In this document: in pieces, positions 27,041-35,952 of the stretch | Layout: each line of letters opens with the position of its first letter | Numbering within the stretch: the stretch's first letter is position 1 | Origin: UBA9076 sp964418835 | GTDB lineage: Bacteria > Bacillota_I > Bacilli_A > Erysipelotrichales > Erysipelotrichaceae | Assembly: GCA_964418835.1 (NCBI GenBank) | Contig: CAYQNJ010000006.1 | Location: forward strand, 1-64,000 | Direction: 5' to 3' | Length of the DNA stretch: 64,000 nt | Position numbers and translations under genes: made by a program | Notes under the pieces: generated by a model | Seen by the model: the letters and a program-made list of their open reading frames with translations, nothing else | The model's database searches: none | Told to the model about the DNA's origin: nothing

Positions 27041-28111
27041 ATGAATTCAATGATAGAAAAACTGATGACCATTAATAACAGATATATAGAACTTAATGAT
27101 CTTTTAGTGAGCGATGAAGTAATAAGTAATCCAAAAGAAATGGGCAAGCTAGCAAAAGAACAAGCTTCTTTACAACAAGCTGTTGATGCATATAATAAAT
27201 ATCTTTCTTTAACAAGTAATATTGAACAAGCTAATGAAATGCTTAAAGAAAATGATGAAGAACTAAAAGAGATGGCTAAGATGGAATTAGAAGAGTTAAC
27301 TCCTCAACTAGAAACATTATTAGAAGATATCCAAATTATATTAATACCTAAAGATCCTAATGATGACCATAATGTAATTATGGAAATTAGAGGTGGAGCT
27401 GGTGGAGATGAAGGAAATATCTTTGCGGGTGATTTATTTAGAATGTACTCTAGATATGCTGAAACAAAAGGTTGGAAGGTTCAAGTCTTAGAGGCGAGCG
27501 AATCTGAGGCTGGAGGTTTTACACAAATTATATTTGCGATTAAGGGTAATGATGTTTATAAAGAATTAAAGTTTGAATCAGGAGCTCACAGAGTTCAAAG
27601 AGTTCCTAAGACAGAAACACAAGGAAGAATACATACATCTACCGCAACTGTTTTATGTCAACCAGAAGCTGAAGATGAAGATATTGAAATTGCAATGTCT
27701 GATTTAACTATCGAAACTCATCGTGCTTCAGGTGCTGGTGGACAACACGTTAATAAGACAGATAGTGCTGTTAGAATTGTTCATGTTCCTACTGGTATAA
27801 GTGTTAACTGCCAAGAAGGTAGAAGCCAAATAGAAAATAGAGAAACTGCTTTAAGATTAATCAAAACTAGAGTAATGGAAGAATTACAAAGAAGGAAAGA
27901 TGAAGAAGCAGGAGTAATAAGAAGGGAAAAGATCGGTACAGGAGATAGATCTGAAAAGATTAGAACCTATAACTACCCTCAAAATAGAGTTACTGACCAT
28001 AGAATTGGTTTAACTATTACTCAATTGGATAGGATCATGGAAGGAAAGCTAGATGATATAATTGCGGCTTTAATTAGCGAAGAACAAAAACAAAAACTAG
28101 CTGAAAACTAA
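27041..28111 (+). CDS. prfA: Peptide chain release factor 1
   Basis: RF1 reads UAA and UAG stop codons and triggers peptide release. The catalytic GGQ loop (ASGAGGQHVNKTDSAVR) and the domain IV region are intact. Length 356 aa is standard. The following gene, prmC, encodes the methyltransferase that modifies the GGQ glutamine, and only one base separates them, so they are coupled. Confidence 0.97.
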   Translation: MNSMIEKLMTINNRYIELNDLLVSDEVISNPKEMGKLAKEQASLQQAVDAYNKYLSLTSNIEQANEMLKENDEELKEMAKMELEELTPQLETLLEDIQIILIPKDPNDDHNVIMEIRGGAGGDEGNIFAGDLFRMYSRYAETKGWKVQVLEASESEAGGFTQIIFAIKGNDVYKELKFESGAHRVQRVPKTETQGRIHTSTATVLCQPEAEDEDIEIAMSDLTIETHRASGAGGQHVNKTDSAVRIVHVPTGISVNCQEGRSQIENRETALRLIKTRVMEELQRRKDEEAGVIRREKIGTGDRSEKIRTYNYPQNRVTDHRIGLTITQLDRIMEGKLDDIIAALISEEQKQKLAEN

Positions 28112-28112
28112 T

Positions 28113-28952
28113 ATGGTTTTTAGAGAATTAGTAAAGAAATATAAGGACTTATGTGTTAAAAACGGAGTTCCTAGTGAAACAGCAATGCTATATTTATTAG
28201 AGTTGACTCAAGAAGATAACTATAACTTGTATATGAATTATGAAAATGAAGTTCCTTTAGAGTTATTAGAAACTTATGAAAAAGGAATGGTAAGAGTTTT
28301 AAAACATGAGCCTGTTCAACATGTATTAGGGTATTCATGGTTTTATGGTTATAAGTTTATTGTGAATCCTGATGTATTAATACCTAGACCTGAAACAGAA
28401 GAATTGGTATCTCATATATTAAGAACTATGGATGAAAGATTTCAAGATAAAAACCTTGTTATATGTGATATTGGTACAGGATCAGGTGCTATAGCTATAA
28501 GTTTAAAAAAAGAAGAAAATGATTTAAAGGTATACGCTAGTGATATAAGTGAAGATGCTATTGTAACCGCTAAAGAAAACGCAAAGTTAAATGATGTGGA
28601 TATAAACTTTACTGTAGGAAATATGTTAGAACCCTTAGAAGGAATTAAGTTAGATGTTTTAATATGTAATCCACCATATATTCCTAGTGATGAAGTCTTA
28701 GAAGATTTTGTGAGTGAACATGAACCTCATCTGGCTTTATTTGGTGGTAGTGATGGTTTAAAGTATTACAAGCACATATTTGAAAACTGTAAAAAGTATC
28801 TAAAAGAAAAAAGCTTCATGGCTTTTGAGATAGGATATAATCAAAAAGAAGCTTTAAGTAATGAGTTAATAAAAACCTTACCAGAAACAACCTTTGAATT
28901 TATAAAGGATATTAATGATAAGGATAGAATGCTATTTGTGTATTTTAATTAG
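28113..28952 (+). CDS. prmC: Release factor glutamine methyltransferase
   Basis: PrmC methylates the Gln of the GGQ motif in RF1 and RF2 using S-adenosylmethionine. SAM-binding motif I is VICDIGTGSGAIAISL, and the catalytic NPPY appears as CNPPYIPSDE. The N-terminal helical domain with LIPRPETEELV contacts the release factor. The length of 279 aa is typical. The gene ends in a terminator that separates it from the converging membrane-protein genes. Confidence 0.95.
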   Translation: MVFRELVKKYKDLCVKNGVPSETAMLYLLELTQEDNYNLYMNYENEVPLELLETYEKGMVRVLKHEPVQHVLGYSWFYGYKFIVNPDVLIPRPETEELVSHILRTMDERFQDKNLVICDIGTGSGAIAISLKKEENDLKVYASDISEDAIVTAKENAKLNDVDINFTVGNMLEPLEGIKLDVLICNPPYIPSDEVLEDFVSEHEPHLALFGGSDGLKYYKHIFENCKKYLKEKSFMAFEIGYNQKEALSNELIKTLPETTFEFIKDINDKDRMLFVYFN

Positions 28953-28974
28953 GAGGAAACTCCTTTTTATTTTT
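28951..28974 (+). terminator. Terminator of prmC
   Basis: A 5-bp GC-containing stem (aggag / ctcct) with a GAAA tetraloop is followed by TTTTATTTTT. Confidence 0.75.
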
Positions 28975-29626
28975 GTGTTGTATCTAATAATCTTTTTAAG
29001 GTTTGTGTTCTTGCGGAAGTTCTTGCGGATATAAACATTCCTATTCCAAATATGATAAAGAATGGAACAAGTGCTAAATCACCAAATATTGTCATTGCTG
29101 TTAAAACTAAAGACATAACACCTAAAAATATAGACGCAAATAAAATGATTCCACCAACCTTACTTTTCTTTGATCTTTCTTCAAATAGTTTAGTTACCAT
29201 ACTTTTATCAAAGTAAGTAAGTCTTAAGTTTGTTAGTTCTTTTTGTGCTGCTCTACCTTTTTTACTGCTGTATCCAAGTAACCAAGTTGTTCCTATCATA
29301 CATGCTACAAAACCAAAAACAACTAATACACTAAAAAAGTCACTATATTGTGCAAACATTATAAAGAAGAAAAATAGCGCAAGACTAAAAAATATTCCAC
29401 CTAGTCCTAAAGCGGACATATCTGAATACTTATCTGCTTCATCAATTACTGGTGCTATTTTTTCTAATGGTGTGTATGGATCATATGATTTATTAAAAGA
29501 TCCTTTTATTTTATTTACTGCTTGTGTATCAAGCTCTTTACTTTCTTTAGATATTTCATCTAATGCACTCATAAGAGCTTCTTGATTTAAAACATCATTT
29601 TGACTGTCATAATTTTGTTGGCTCAT
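28967..29626 (-). CDS. Four-helix membrane protein, paralogue 1 of 3
   Basis: I do not recognise a named family. The 219-aa protein has a polar N-terminal third ending in IAPVIDEADKYSDMSALGLGGIFF, then two helices, a charged loop (about 45 residues with SKKGRAAQKEL and SMVTKLFEERSKKSKVG), two more helices and a basic tail TLKRLLDTTQK. The segment D-E-x-D-K-Y-S-D-x-x-A-L-x-x-x-G-I-F-F and the tail are shared with the gene at 30190. The aaggag site before the ATG is good. It probably forms an operon with the other two. Confidence 0.65.
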   Translation of the reverse strand: MSQQNYDSQNDVLNQEALMSALDEISKESKELDTQAVNKIKGSFNKSYDPYTPLEKIAPVIDEADKYSDMSALGLGGIFFSLALFFFFIMFAQYSDFFSVLVVFGFVACMIGTTWLLGYSSKKGRAAQKELTNLRLTYFDKSMVTKLFEERSKKSKVGGIILFASIFLGVMSLVLTAMTIFGDLALVPFFIIFGIGMFISARTSARTQTLKRLLDTTQK

Positions 29627-29670
29627 AATCTTTACTCCTTAAAATATATTAACATAAATTCATCATTATT

Positions 29671-30180
29671 CTAAATCTTGTTTGACAATGATTCTATATT
29701 TTTTCTTCTTTCAAAAGTTTTAATCATTGAAAACAACACAAAAGTAAACATTAAATAATATATACAATGTAATAGTTTTATATAATTACTTTTATAAGTG
29801 AAACCTATTAATGTAAATATAATTACTATAGATATAAATAAAATGATATAGCTAAATTTGTTTTTTGATTTTCTTTGCCTTAATAGGATTTCTACACTAT
29901 CTTTGTCTTGTATATTTAAACTACTTAGTTTATCTCTTTCATTTAACATTTTGTAATATTGAGATTGTATATTTTTTGTTAATAAAATTAATAAACTTAG
30001 AAAAAATATAAATAAAAATATAAAAACAATAATATTAGAATAAAAATTAGGAAAAAGTTCTATGACTATAATAATTATTGAATATATAAATGGAATACTA
30101 GCAAAAAAAAACGCAAACATATCCGCATGCCTATCAACCCTTAATATAAGGTTATGTATTTTATTATATTCATCATTCAT
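29671..30180 (-). CDS. Four-helix membrane protein, paralogue 2 of 3
   Basis: This 169-aa member is shorter at the N-terminus and more diverged. It keeps the D-R-H-A-D-M-F-A-F-F-F-A-S-I-P-F-I-Y equivalent of the shared first-helix motif, the charged loop with KMLNERDKLSSL and LLRQRKSKNKFSYI, the two distal helices and the tail TFERRKNIESLSNK. It begins after aggagg and only 9 bp downstream of paralogue 3. Function is unknown. Confidence 0.6.
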   Translation of the reverse strand: MNDEYNKIHNLILRVDRHADMFAFFFASIPFIYSIIIIVIELFPNFYSNIIVFIFLFIFFLSLLILLTKNIQSQYYKMLNERDKLSSLNIQDKDSVEILLRQRKSKNKFSYIILFISIVIIFTLIGFTYKSNYIKLLHCIYYLMFTFVLFSMIKTFERRKNIESLSNKI

Positions 30181-30189
30181 AGCAGCCTC

Positions 30190-30789
30190 CTAAACTTGGG
30201 AAGTATCAAGTAATATTTTAATGTTTTTTCTTCTTCCATTAGTTCTTAATAGTATAAACAATCCAAAAGTTAATATTAAATAGAATATCGCAAATACATA
30301 ATCTGATAAAACAGTACTTACTAACATGATTGCTATAACAATACTTATTAATAATGTTATTACTCCAATAATAAATCCTACCTTATTATCACTTTTTCTT
30401 TTCTCATATAATTCATATAGAATATCTTTATCAAAACTACTAATTCTATGGAATGATAAATTCTCTCTATTTATATTTAATCTTCTTTTATTTTTAACTA
30501 TTTGCCATACACAAATAATAATAGATACTAAGAAAAATAATAAAGAAAACATAACTAATGAATCTAAAAACAATATAAATCCTAGATTAGAAAGAAATGA
30601 TAATAATGATATAGAAAAGAAAATTCCTGAAATTGATAAGGCATATAAATCTGAATACTTATCTGTTTCATCAATGATTTGAGAAATATACTCTAACTCT
30701 GAATATTCTTTGTCAGAATTTACACTGCTTATTGCTTTTAAAAATTCACTATTATTACTTTTATTTTTTTCATAATATTTTTGTTCCAT
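30190..30789 (-). CDS. Four-helix membrane protein, paralogue 3 of 3
   Basis: The 199-aa product has the core EYISQIIDETDKYSDLYALSI, two helices, a loop with KRRLNINRENLSFHRISSF, the motif YELYEKRKSDNKVGFIIG that matches FEERSKKSKVGGIIL in paralogue 1, two further helices and RRKNIKILLDTSQV. It is the first gene of the minus-strand trio, with aaggag before its ATG. The set sits between prmC and tsaC, genes usually close together. No enzymatic motif is visible. Confidence 0.65.
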   Translation of the reverse strand: MEQKYYEKNKSNNSEFLKAISSVNSDKEYSELEYISQIIDETDKYSDLYALSISGIFFSISLLSFLSNLGFILFLDSLVMFSLLFFLVSIIICVWQIVKNKRRLNINRENLSFHRISSFDKDILYELYEKRKSDNKVGFIIGVITLLISIVIAIMLVSTVLSDYVFAIFYLILTFGLFILLRTNGRRKNIKILLDTSQV

Positions 30790-30848
30790 AGTAACTCCTT
30801 AGTAGTATTTTACCATATCTAGAATATAATAAATAATGAGGTATAAGT

Positions 30849-31448
30849 ATGAAGATAGTAGAAAAACATGATATTAATGAAATTGTAAAAGTTTTAAAAG
30901 ATGATGCAGTCATCGCTTATCCTACTGATACAGTATATGGACTAGCTGTTAGGTTTTCTTCTAAAAACGCAAAAGAGAATTTAATAAACAAAAAAAATAG
31001 GCCACAAGAAAAGTCTTTTCCAATAATGGTTAGTGATATAGAAATGATGAAGAATATATCAATTATTACTAAAAGGAATGAAAAGATTATTAAAACATTA
31101 ATGCCAGGTCCTTTAACTGTAATATTGAAAAAGAAGGATAATGTTGAAGGCTGGGTTAATGACTCAAAGAAAACTCTTGCAATAAGAATAGCAAGTGATA
31201 ATTACATAAAGAAAATAATTGAAGAACTAAATGAACCAATATTTTTAACAAGCGCAAATAAATCAAATGAAGCAGTTTGTACTAGTGTAGAAGAGATAGA
31301 AAATAAAGAGTTAGCTGATCTTATTGTTAGAGGTATTCCTGGTAATGACAAGGCTAGTACTATATTAGATTTAAGTAATGAAGAAATAATGATATTAAGG
31401 CAAGGACCTATTTCTTTAGAAGATATTTTAAATGTGATAAATAACTAA
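30849..31448 (+). CDS. tsaC: L-threonylcarbamoyladenylate synthase (Sua5/YrdC)
   Basis: The enzyme makes threonylcarbamoyl-AMP for the t6A modification of tRNAs that read ANN codons. The YrdC fold is marked by VIAYPTDTVYGLAVRF, then KNRPQEKSFPIMV, MPGPLTVILKK and TSANKSNEAV. At 199 aa it is the short, YrdC-only form rather than the longer two-domain Sua5. In B. subtilis the orthologous gene (ywlC) also lies between prmC and glyA. The start has gaggtat upstream. Confidence 0.92.
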   Translation: MKIVEKHDINEIVKVLKDDAVIAYPTDTVYGLAVRFSSKNAKENLINKKNRPQEKSFPIMVSDIEMMKNISIITKRNEKIIKTLMPGPLTVILKKKDNVEGWVNDSKKTLAIRIASDNYIKKIIEELNEPIFLTSANKSNEAVCTSVEEIENKELADLIVRGIPGNDKASTILDLSNEEIMILRQGPISLEDILNVINN

Positions 31449-31509
31449 AATTCACTTTTTTAAATAGTGTTTTTGGTGTATTGTATATATTAATATCAAG
31501 GAGGATTTT

Positions 31510-32730
31510 ATGATGGATAGAGAATTGTTAGACGCAATGAATTTAGAGGTAGAAAGACAAAAATATAATATTGAGTTAATAGCTTCCGAGAATTTTGTGT
31601 CTAAAGATGTTTTAGAAGCTGTAGGAAGTGTTCTTACAAATAAGTATGCGGAAGGTTATCCATCAAGAAGATATTATGGTGGGTGTGAATATGTTGATAT
31701 GGTTGAAAACCTTGCGATAGATAGATTAAAGAAAATATATGGTGCACAACACGTTAATGTACAACCTCATTCAGGGTCTCAAGCTAATATGGCTGTTTAT
31801 ATGGCTGTACTTGAACCAAATGATATTGTTTTAGGAATGGATTTAAGTTGTGGAGGACATTTAACTCATGGTTCTAGTATGAGTTTTAGTGGTAAGCTTT
31901 ATAATTTTCATTCATATGGTGTAAATAAAGAAACTGAAATGATTGACTATGATGAAGTACTTAAACAAGCAAAAGAAATTAAACCAAAGATGATTGTTAT
32001 TGGTGCTAGTGCTTATCCTAGAGAAATAGATTTCAAAAGATTTAGAGAAATATGTGATGAAGTTAATGCGTATATGATGGTTGATATGGCTCACATAGCT
32101 GGTTTAGTTGCGGCTGGGGTTCATAGTTCACCAATACCTTATGCGGATTTTGTGACTAGTACAACACATAAAACATTGAGAGGACCTAGAGGTGGAATCA
32201 TTCTTTGTAAGGAAGAATACGGTAAGATTATTGATAAGACTGTTTTCCCTGGTATTCAAGGTGGACCTTTAATGCATGTGATAGCTGGTAAAGCTGCTTG
32301 TTTTAATGAAGCGCTTCAACCAGAATTTAAAGAATATGCACAAAATGTTGTGAAAAATTGTAAAGCTTTATGTGAAACACTAAAAGAAGAAGGTTTTAGA
32401 ATAGTAACTGGTGGTACTGATAATCATTTAATTAGCGTTGATGTGAAGTCTTCTATAGGAATGAGCGGTAAAGAGGCTGAAAGATTACTAGATGATGTAA
32501 ATATTACTTGTAATAAGAATACTATTCCTTATGATAGTGAAAAACCTTTTATTACAAGTGGGATAAGGTTAGGTAGTGCCGCAATGACAACTAAAGGGTT
32601 TAATGAAGATGATTTTAGATTAGTTGCTAAATTAATTTCTAAAGTGTTAAAGAACCCTGATAATGAAGAAGTAAAAGAAGAAGTTAAGAAAGAAGTTTAT
32701 AACTTAACTTCAAATCATCAATTTTATTAA
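31510..32730 (+). CDS. glyA: Serine hydroxymethyltransferase
   Basis: GlyA converts serine and tetrahydrofolate to glycine and methylene-THF, the main source of one-carbon units. The PLP-binding Lys is in TTTHKTLRGPRGG. Other signatures are LIASENFVS, EGYPSRRYYGGCEYVD and DMAHIAGLVAAG. Length 406 aa is typical. The start has aaggagg; two adjacent ATG codons (31510, 31513) are both possible. It is followed by its own terminator, which here separates it from a mutagenic polymerase gene instead of the usual upp. Confidence 0.96.
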   Translation: MMDRELLDAMNLEVERQKYNIELIASENFVSKDVLEAVGSVLTNKYAEGYPSRRYYGGCEYVDMVENLAIDRLKKIYGAQHVNVQPHSGSQANMAVYMAVLEPNDIVLGMDLSCGGHLTHGSSMSFSGKLYNFHSYGVNKETEMIDYDEVLKQAKEIKPKMIVIGASAYPREIDFKRFREICDEVNAYMMVDMAHIAGLVAAGVHSSPIPYADFVTSTTHKTLRGPRGGIILCKEEYGKIIDKTVFPGIQGGPLMHVIAGKAACFNEALQPEFKEYAQNVVKNCKALCETLKEEGFRIVTGGTDNHLISVDVKSSIGMSGKEAERLLDDVNITCNKNTIPYDSEKPFITSGIRLGSAAMTTKGFNEDDFRLVAKLISKVLKNPDNEEVKEEVKKEVYNLTSNHQFY

Positions 32731-32738
32731 TATTTATT

Positions 32739-32765
32739 CCCTCTAATTAAACATAGAGGGTTTTT
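32739..32765 (+). terminator. Terminator of glyA
   Basis: A 6-bp GC-rich stem (ccctct / agaggg) with a 10-nt loop is followed by TTTTT. Only 17 bp remain before the next start codon. Confidence 0.8.
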
Positions 32766-32782
32766 AAAAGGAAGGAGTATCT

Positions 32783-34252
32783 ATGTCAAATAAACAATAT
32801 ATAGCGATTGATTTAAAAGCTTTTTATGCGTCTGTAGAATGTATAGAACGTGACTTAGATCCTCTTACAACTAACCTTGTGGTTGCGGATAATAGTAGGA
32901 CTAATAAAACTATCTGTTTAGCTGTATCTCCTTCTTTAAAAACATATGGAATATCAGCCAGACCAAGATTGTTTGAAGTTGAACAAAAGGTTAAAGAACT
33001 AAATAAAGAGAGATCTAAAATAAATAAATATAAGAAATTTACAGGAAGTAGTTATTATGATGTGGATTTAAAGATTAATAACAACTTAGCTATTGATTAT
33101 ATAATCGCTACTCCAAGAATGGCTTTATATATTGAATATAGTTCTAGGATTTATAATGTTTATTTAAAGTATGTATCAAGTGAAGATATCCATGTATATT
33201 CAATTGATGAAGTTTTTATAGATGTAACTAGTTATTTAAATACATACAAAACTACCGCAAAAGATCTTGCGATGAAAATGATTGTGGATGTTTTAAGAAC
33301 CACTGGTATAACTGCGACTGCAGGAATAGGAACTAATTTATATTTAAGCAAGGTTGCGATGGATATAGTGGCTAAGAAGTTAGCACCTGATGTGAATGGT
33401 GTAAGACTAGCCTCTCTTGATGAGATATCATATAGACATAACCTTTGGGACCATAAACCTTTAACTGATTTTTGGAGAGTTGGTAAAGGTTATAGCAATA
33501 AATTAGAAGAAAACGGTTTATATACAATGGGAGATATCGCAAGATGTTCCTTAGAAAACGAAGATTTATTATATAAGTTATTTGGTGTTAATGCGGAACT
33601 ATTAATAGATCATGCATGGGGATATGAACCTTGTACTATGGAAGACATAAAAAACTATAGACCAAGTTCTAAATCCTTAGGTATGGGACAAGTACTACAT
33701 AAGCCATATCCTTATAAAAAAGCTAAATTAATTGTAAAAGAAATGGTTGATTTACTTACTTTGGATATGGTTGATAAAGGCATAGTAAGTAATCAATTTG
33801 TATTAACAATTGGATATGACATAGAAAATATTAGTGAAAATTATAAAGGAGAAGTTCATCTTGATTATTATGGTAGGAAAACTCCTAAACATGCTCATGG
33901 TAGTACTAATTTAGATATTCATACATCATCAACAAAACTAATCACAAAAGCTGTAATAGACTTATTTGATAGAATTGTGGATAAAAGTCTATATGTAAGA
34001 AGAGTTAGTATTGCGGCAACAAGAATTTTAAGTGAACAACAATTAAAAGATATAGGAGCTTTTGATCAATTAGATTTATTTAAACAAGAAAGTAATGAAG
34101 ATAATAATTTAGAAAAGGAAAAGAAATTACAAAATGCTGTATTAAATATAAAAAAGAAGTATGGTAAGAATTCTATTTTAAAAGGTATGAATTTAGAAGA
34201 AGATGCGACTACTTTAGATAGAAATAAACAAATAGGAGGTCATAAAGCATGA
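32783..34252 (+). CDS. Y-family DNA polymerase, UvrX/ImpB-like
   Basis: This is an error-prone translesion polymerase. The palm motifs are YIAIDLKAFYASVECIERD (first Asp), then YSIDEVFIDVT (catalytic Asp-Glu). A helix-hairpin-helix region is in KPLTDFWRVGKGYSNKLEENGLYTMGDIA. The 489-aa length and the C-terminal little-finger domain match the UvrX/YqjW branch rather than DinB/PolIV. The stop overlaps the start of a YolD-like gene by 4 bp, a known pairing for these polymerases. No SOS box is visible upstream, and only 17 bp separate the start from the glyA terminator, so its promoter is unclear. Confidence 0.88.
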   Translation: MSNKQYIAIDLKAFYASVECIERDLDPLTTNLVVADNSRTNKTICLAVSPSLKTYGISARPRLFEVEQKVKELNKERSKINKYKKFTGSSYYDVDLKINNNLAIDYIIATPRMALYIEYSSRIYNVYLKYVSSEDIHVYSIDEVFIDVTSYLNTYKTTAKDLAMKMIVDVLRTTGITATAGIGTNLYLSKVAMDIVAKKLAPDVNGVRLASLDEISYRHNLWDHKPLTDFWRVGKGYSNKLEENGLYTMGDIARCSLENEDLLYKLFGVNAELLIDHAWGYEPCTMEDIKNYRPSSKSLGMGQVLHKPYPYKKAKLIVKEMVDLLTLDMVDKGIVSNQFVLTIGYDIENISENYKGEVHLDYYGRKTPKHAHGSTNLDIHTSSTKLITKAVIDLFDRIVDKSLYVRRVSIAATRILSEQQLKDIGAFDQLDLFKQESNEDNNLEKEKKLQNAVLNIKKKYGKNSILKGMNLEEDATTLDRNKQIGGHKA

Positions 34253-34677
34253 AAGAATATGAAGATATTATTAACTTGCCCAGACCTACTTCAAAGAAAA
34301 GAATACCAATGGAAAGGATTAATAGGGCTGCACAATTTGCACCATTTTCAGCCCTTTCTGGATATGATGCTTCAATTAAAGAAACAGCACGATTAACACA
34401 AGAAAAAATAGAGTTAGACGATTATGATAAATACTTTATTAATGAGAAGTTAATGATACTTAAGGATAATATAAAACAAGAATTGAATGTTATTATTACT
34501 TACTTTAAAAAAGATAAAACTAAAAAAGGTGGCAGATATATCAAACATATTGGAATACTAAAAGATATAGATGAGTATAATTTTATTGTGAAATTCAAAG
34601 ATGGATTAAATATAGAAGTAAAAGATATTATTGAAATTGAATCAAATATATTCGATAATATCAATAATATGTATTAA
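34249..34677 (+). CDS. YolD-like protein, partner of the Y-family polymerase
   Basis: The N-terminal segment RINRAAQFAPFSALSGYDASIKETARLTQEK is characteristic of YolD-like proteins found next to UvrX-type polymerases in Firmicutes. The C-terminal half is a small beta domain (IKHIGILKDIDEYNFIVKFKDG). The product is 142 aa. The start overlaps the polymerase stop (ATGA). YolD proteins are thought to act as accessory factors of the polymerase; the mechanism is not established here. Confidence 0.8.
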   Translation: MKEYEDIINLPRPTSKKRIPMERINRAAQFAPFSALSGYDASIKETARLTQEKIELDDYDKYFINEKLMILKDNIKQELNVIITYFKKDKTKKGGRYIKHIGILKDIDEYNFIVKFKDGLNIEVKDIIEIESNIFDNINNMY

Positions 34678-34691
34678 TGAGGAGGCATATT

Positions 34692-35192
34692 ATGAAACAG
34701 TTATATTTCAAACAAAAAGTATTTAAGATTACAGATAGCTATGATGTTTTTGATGAAAATGATGATGTTTTATATCATGTTGAAGAGGATTTAAAGTTTC
34801 TAGGGTTTACAGTAAACGTTACTGATCCTAGTGGGGAATACGTATTTTCAATTGATAAAGAAATATTTAATTTTTTACCTAAATTTAATATTAACTTTAG
34901 AGATGGTAGTAACATTGTTATGCAAAGTAGATTTAATTTGTTTAAAAGAGAAATTGATATTGATTCAGGTGGATTAGATTTAACCTTAGTTGGAGATTGG
35001 TTTGATTTAGATTTCCAAATTGTAAAAGGTGGAGAAATTATTGCTCAAATTAATAAAAAATTCCTATCTTTTGCAGATACTTATACAATTGATGTTTATG
35101 ATGAGTACTATATTGATGTAGTATTAGCTGTCACAATTGGTGTAGATTGCTTAAAAGACGAACAATCAAGAAACAATAATAGTGGAAATTAA
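34692..35192 (+). CDS. LURP-one-related (YxjI/LOR) family protein
   Basis: The 166-aa soluble protein shows the repeated beta-strand pattern of the LOR/YxjI fold: YFKQKVFKITDSYDVFDENDD, VYHVE-like strand, KFLGFTVNVTDPSGEYVFSIDK, then LVGDWFDLDFQIVKGGEIIAQINKKF. Such proteins resemble Tubby barrels and may bind lipids or membrane; the function in bacteria is unknown. I use the ATG at 34692 because gaggagg lies 8 bp upstream; the ATG at 34677 would include that site in the gene. Confidence 0.75.
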   Translation: MKQLYFKQKVFKITDSYDVFDENDDVLYHVEEDLKFLGFTVNVTDPSGEYVFSIDKEIFNFLPKFNINFRDGSNIVMQSRFNLFKREIDIDSGGLDLTLVGDWFDLDFQIVKGGEIIAQINKKFLSFADTYTIDVYDEYYIDVVLAVTIGVDCLKDEQSRNNNSGN

Positions 35193-35198
35193 TTAATA

Positions 35199-35242
35199 AA
35201 ATTATCGTAAAACAATAAATAATTATTGCAATACGATAATTT
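35199..35242. promoter_or_regulatory. Nested inverted repeat, probable operator
   Basis: The outer arms aaattatcgta (35199-35209) and tacgataattt (35232-35242) are perfectly complementary and enclose a second palindrome, caataa-ataa-ttattg. The right arm fills the spacer of the promoter at 35226. This suggests a site for the Cro-like regulator encoded at 35743, or less likely an RNA hairpin. Confidence 0.6.
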
Positions 35243-35254
35243 ATATATTATATT
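35226..35254 (+). promoter_or_regulatory. Promoter of the DUF2975/HTH/DUF4173 operon
   Basis: TTGCAA and TATATT are separated by exactly 17 bp. The start of transcription falls just before the aggagg of the first gene. Confidence 0.65.
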
Positions 35255-35272
35255 AGTCACAGGAGGTATGTT

Positions 35273-35740
35273 ATGAAATGGAATAATCATAAGTCTGTGA
35301 CTATCACAAAGTATCTAATAATAATTATTCAGTTAAGTATAGTTGGATTAGCTATTTTTGGATACTGGTTTTTTAATAATTATAAAATGTATGGATCTTT
35401 TAGGATATTAAGGACTAGTTTAGATAAATATCTGCTTTTATTTATTTTTAGTAGTTACTTTGTATTATTGGTAGGGTTTTATATTATGAGTAACTTAAGT
35501 AAGTTAGTTAATAATATCGATGAAGAAGAAATATTTACTTTAGAGAATATTCAATTATTAAGATATATTAGTTGGGCTTGTTTTGTGATATCTTTGGTTG
35601 GCTTATTATCTACTTTCTACTACTATGCTTGGTTTGTTATATTTGTGGTTGGTATCTTTATGGGTATGTTGTTAAGAGTTATAAAGAATGTCTTCTCTAG
35701 AGCTTTAGAAATTAAAGAAGAGAACGACTTAACGGTATAG
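35273..35740 (+). CDS. DUF2975 membrane protein
   Basis: The 155-aa protein has four hydrophobic segments and the polar central motif NNIDEEEIFTLENIQLLRYISW of the DUF2975 family. Family members are usually followed by a small Cro/CI-type regulator, and one lies 2 bp downstream here. A membrane sensor or anti-regulator role is plausible but unproven. The start follows aggagg. Confidence 0.75.
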   Translation: MKWNNHKSVTITKYLIIIIQLSIVGLAIFGYWFFNNYKMYGSFRILRTSLDKYLLLFIFSSYFVLLVGFYIMSNLSKLVNNIDEEEIFTLENIQLLRYISWACFVISLVGLLSTFYYYAWFVIFVVGIFMGMLLRVIKNVFSRALEIKEENDLTV

Positions 35741-35742
35741 TT

Positions 35743-35952
35743 ATGGCAATTAGAATTAACTTAGATGTCATTATGGCAAAAAGAAAGATATCAGCCAAAG
35801 AACTAGCAGAAAAGATAGATATAACACAAGCAAATTTTTCAATTTTAAAAACAGGAAAAGCTAAGGCTATTAGATTAAGTACTTTAGATGCATTATGTAA
35901 AGAACTTAATTGTCAACCTTCAGATATATTGGAGTATGTTTATGAAGAATAA
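35743..35952 (+). CDS. Small Cro/CI-type (YozG-like) transcriptional regulator
   Basis: The 69-aa protein is almost only a helix-turn-helix domain: LDVIMAKRKISAKELAEKI, DITQANFSILKTGKAKAI, then LDALCKELNCQPSDILEYV. It pairs with the DUF2975 protein upstream. The nested inverted repeat before the operon is the likely target, giving autoregulation. Its 3' end overlaps the next gene by 11 bp. Confidence 0.88.
   Translation: MAIRINLDVIMAKRKISAKELAEKIDITQANFSILKTGKAKAIRLSTLDALCKELNCQPSDILEYVYEE

Noticed and set aside
34677..34691. ATG at 34677 as start of the LOR protein
   Set aside because: It would place the strong gaggagg ribosome site inside the coding region; the ATG at 34692 is correctly spaced.
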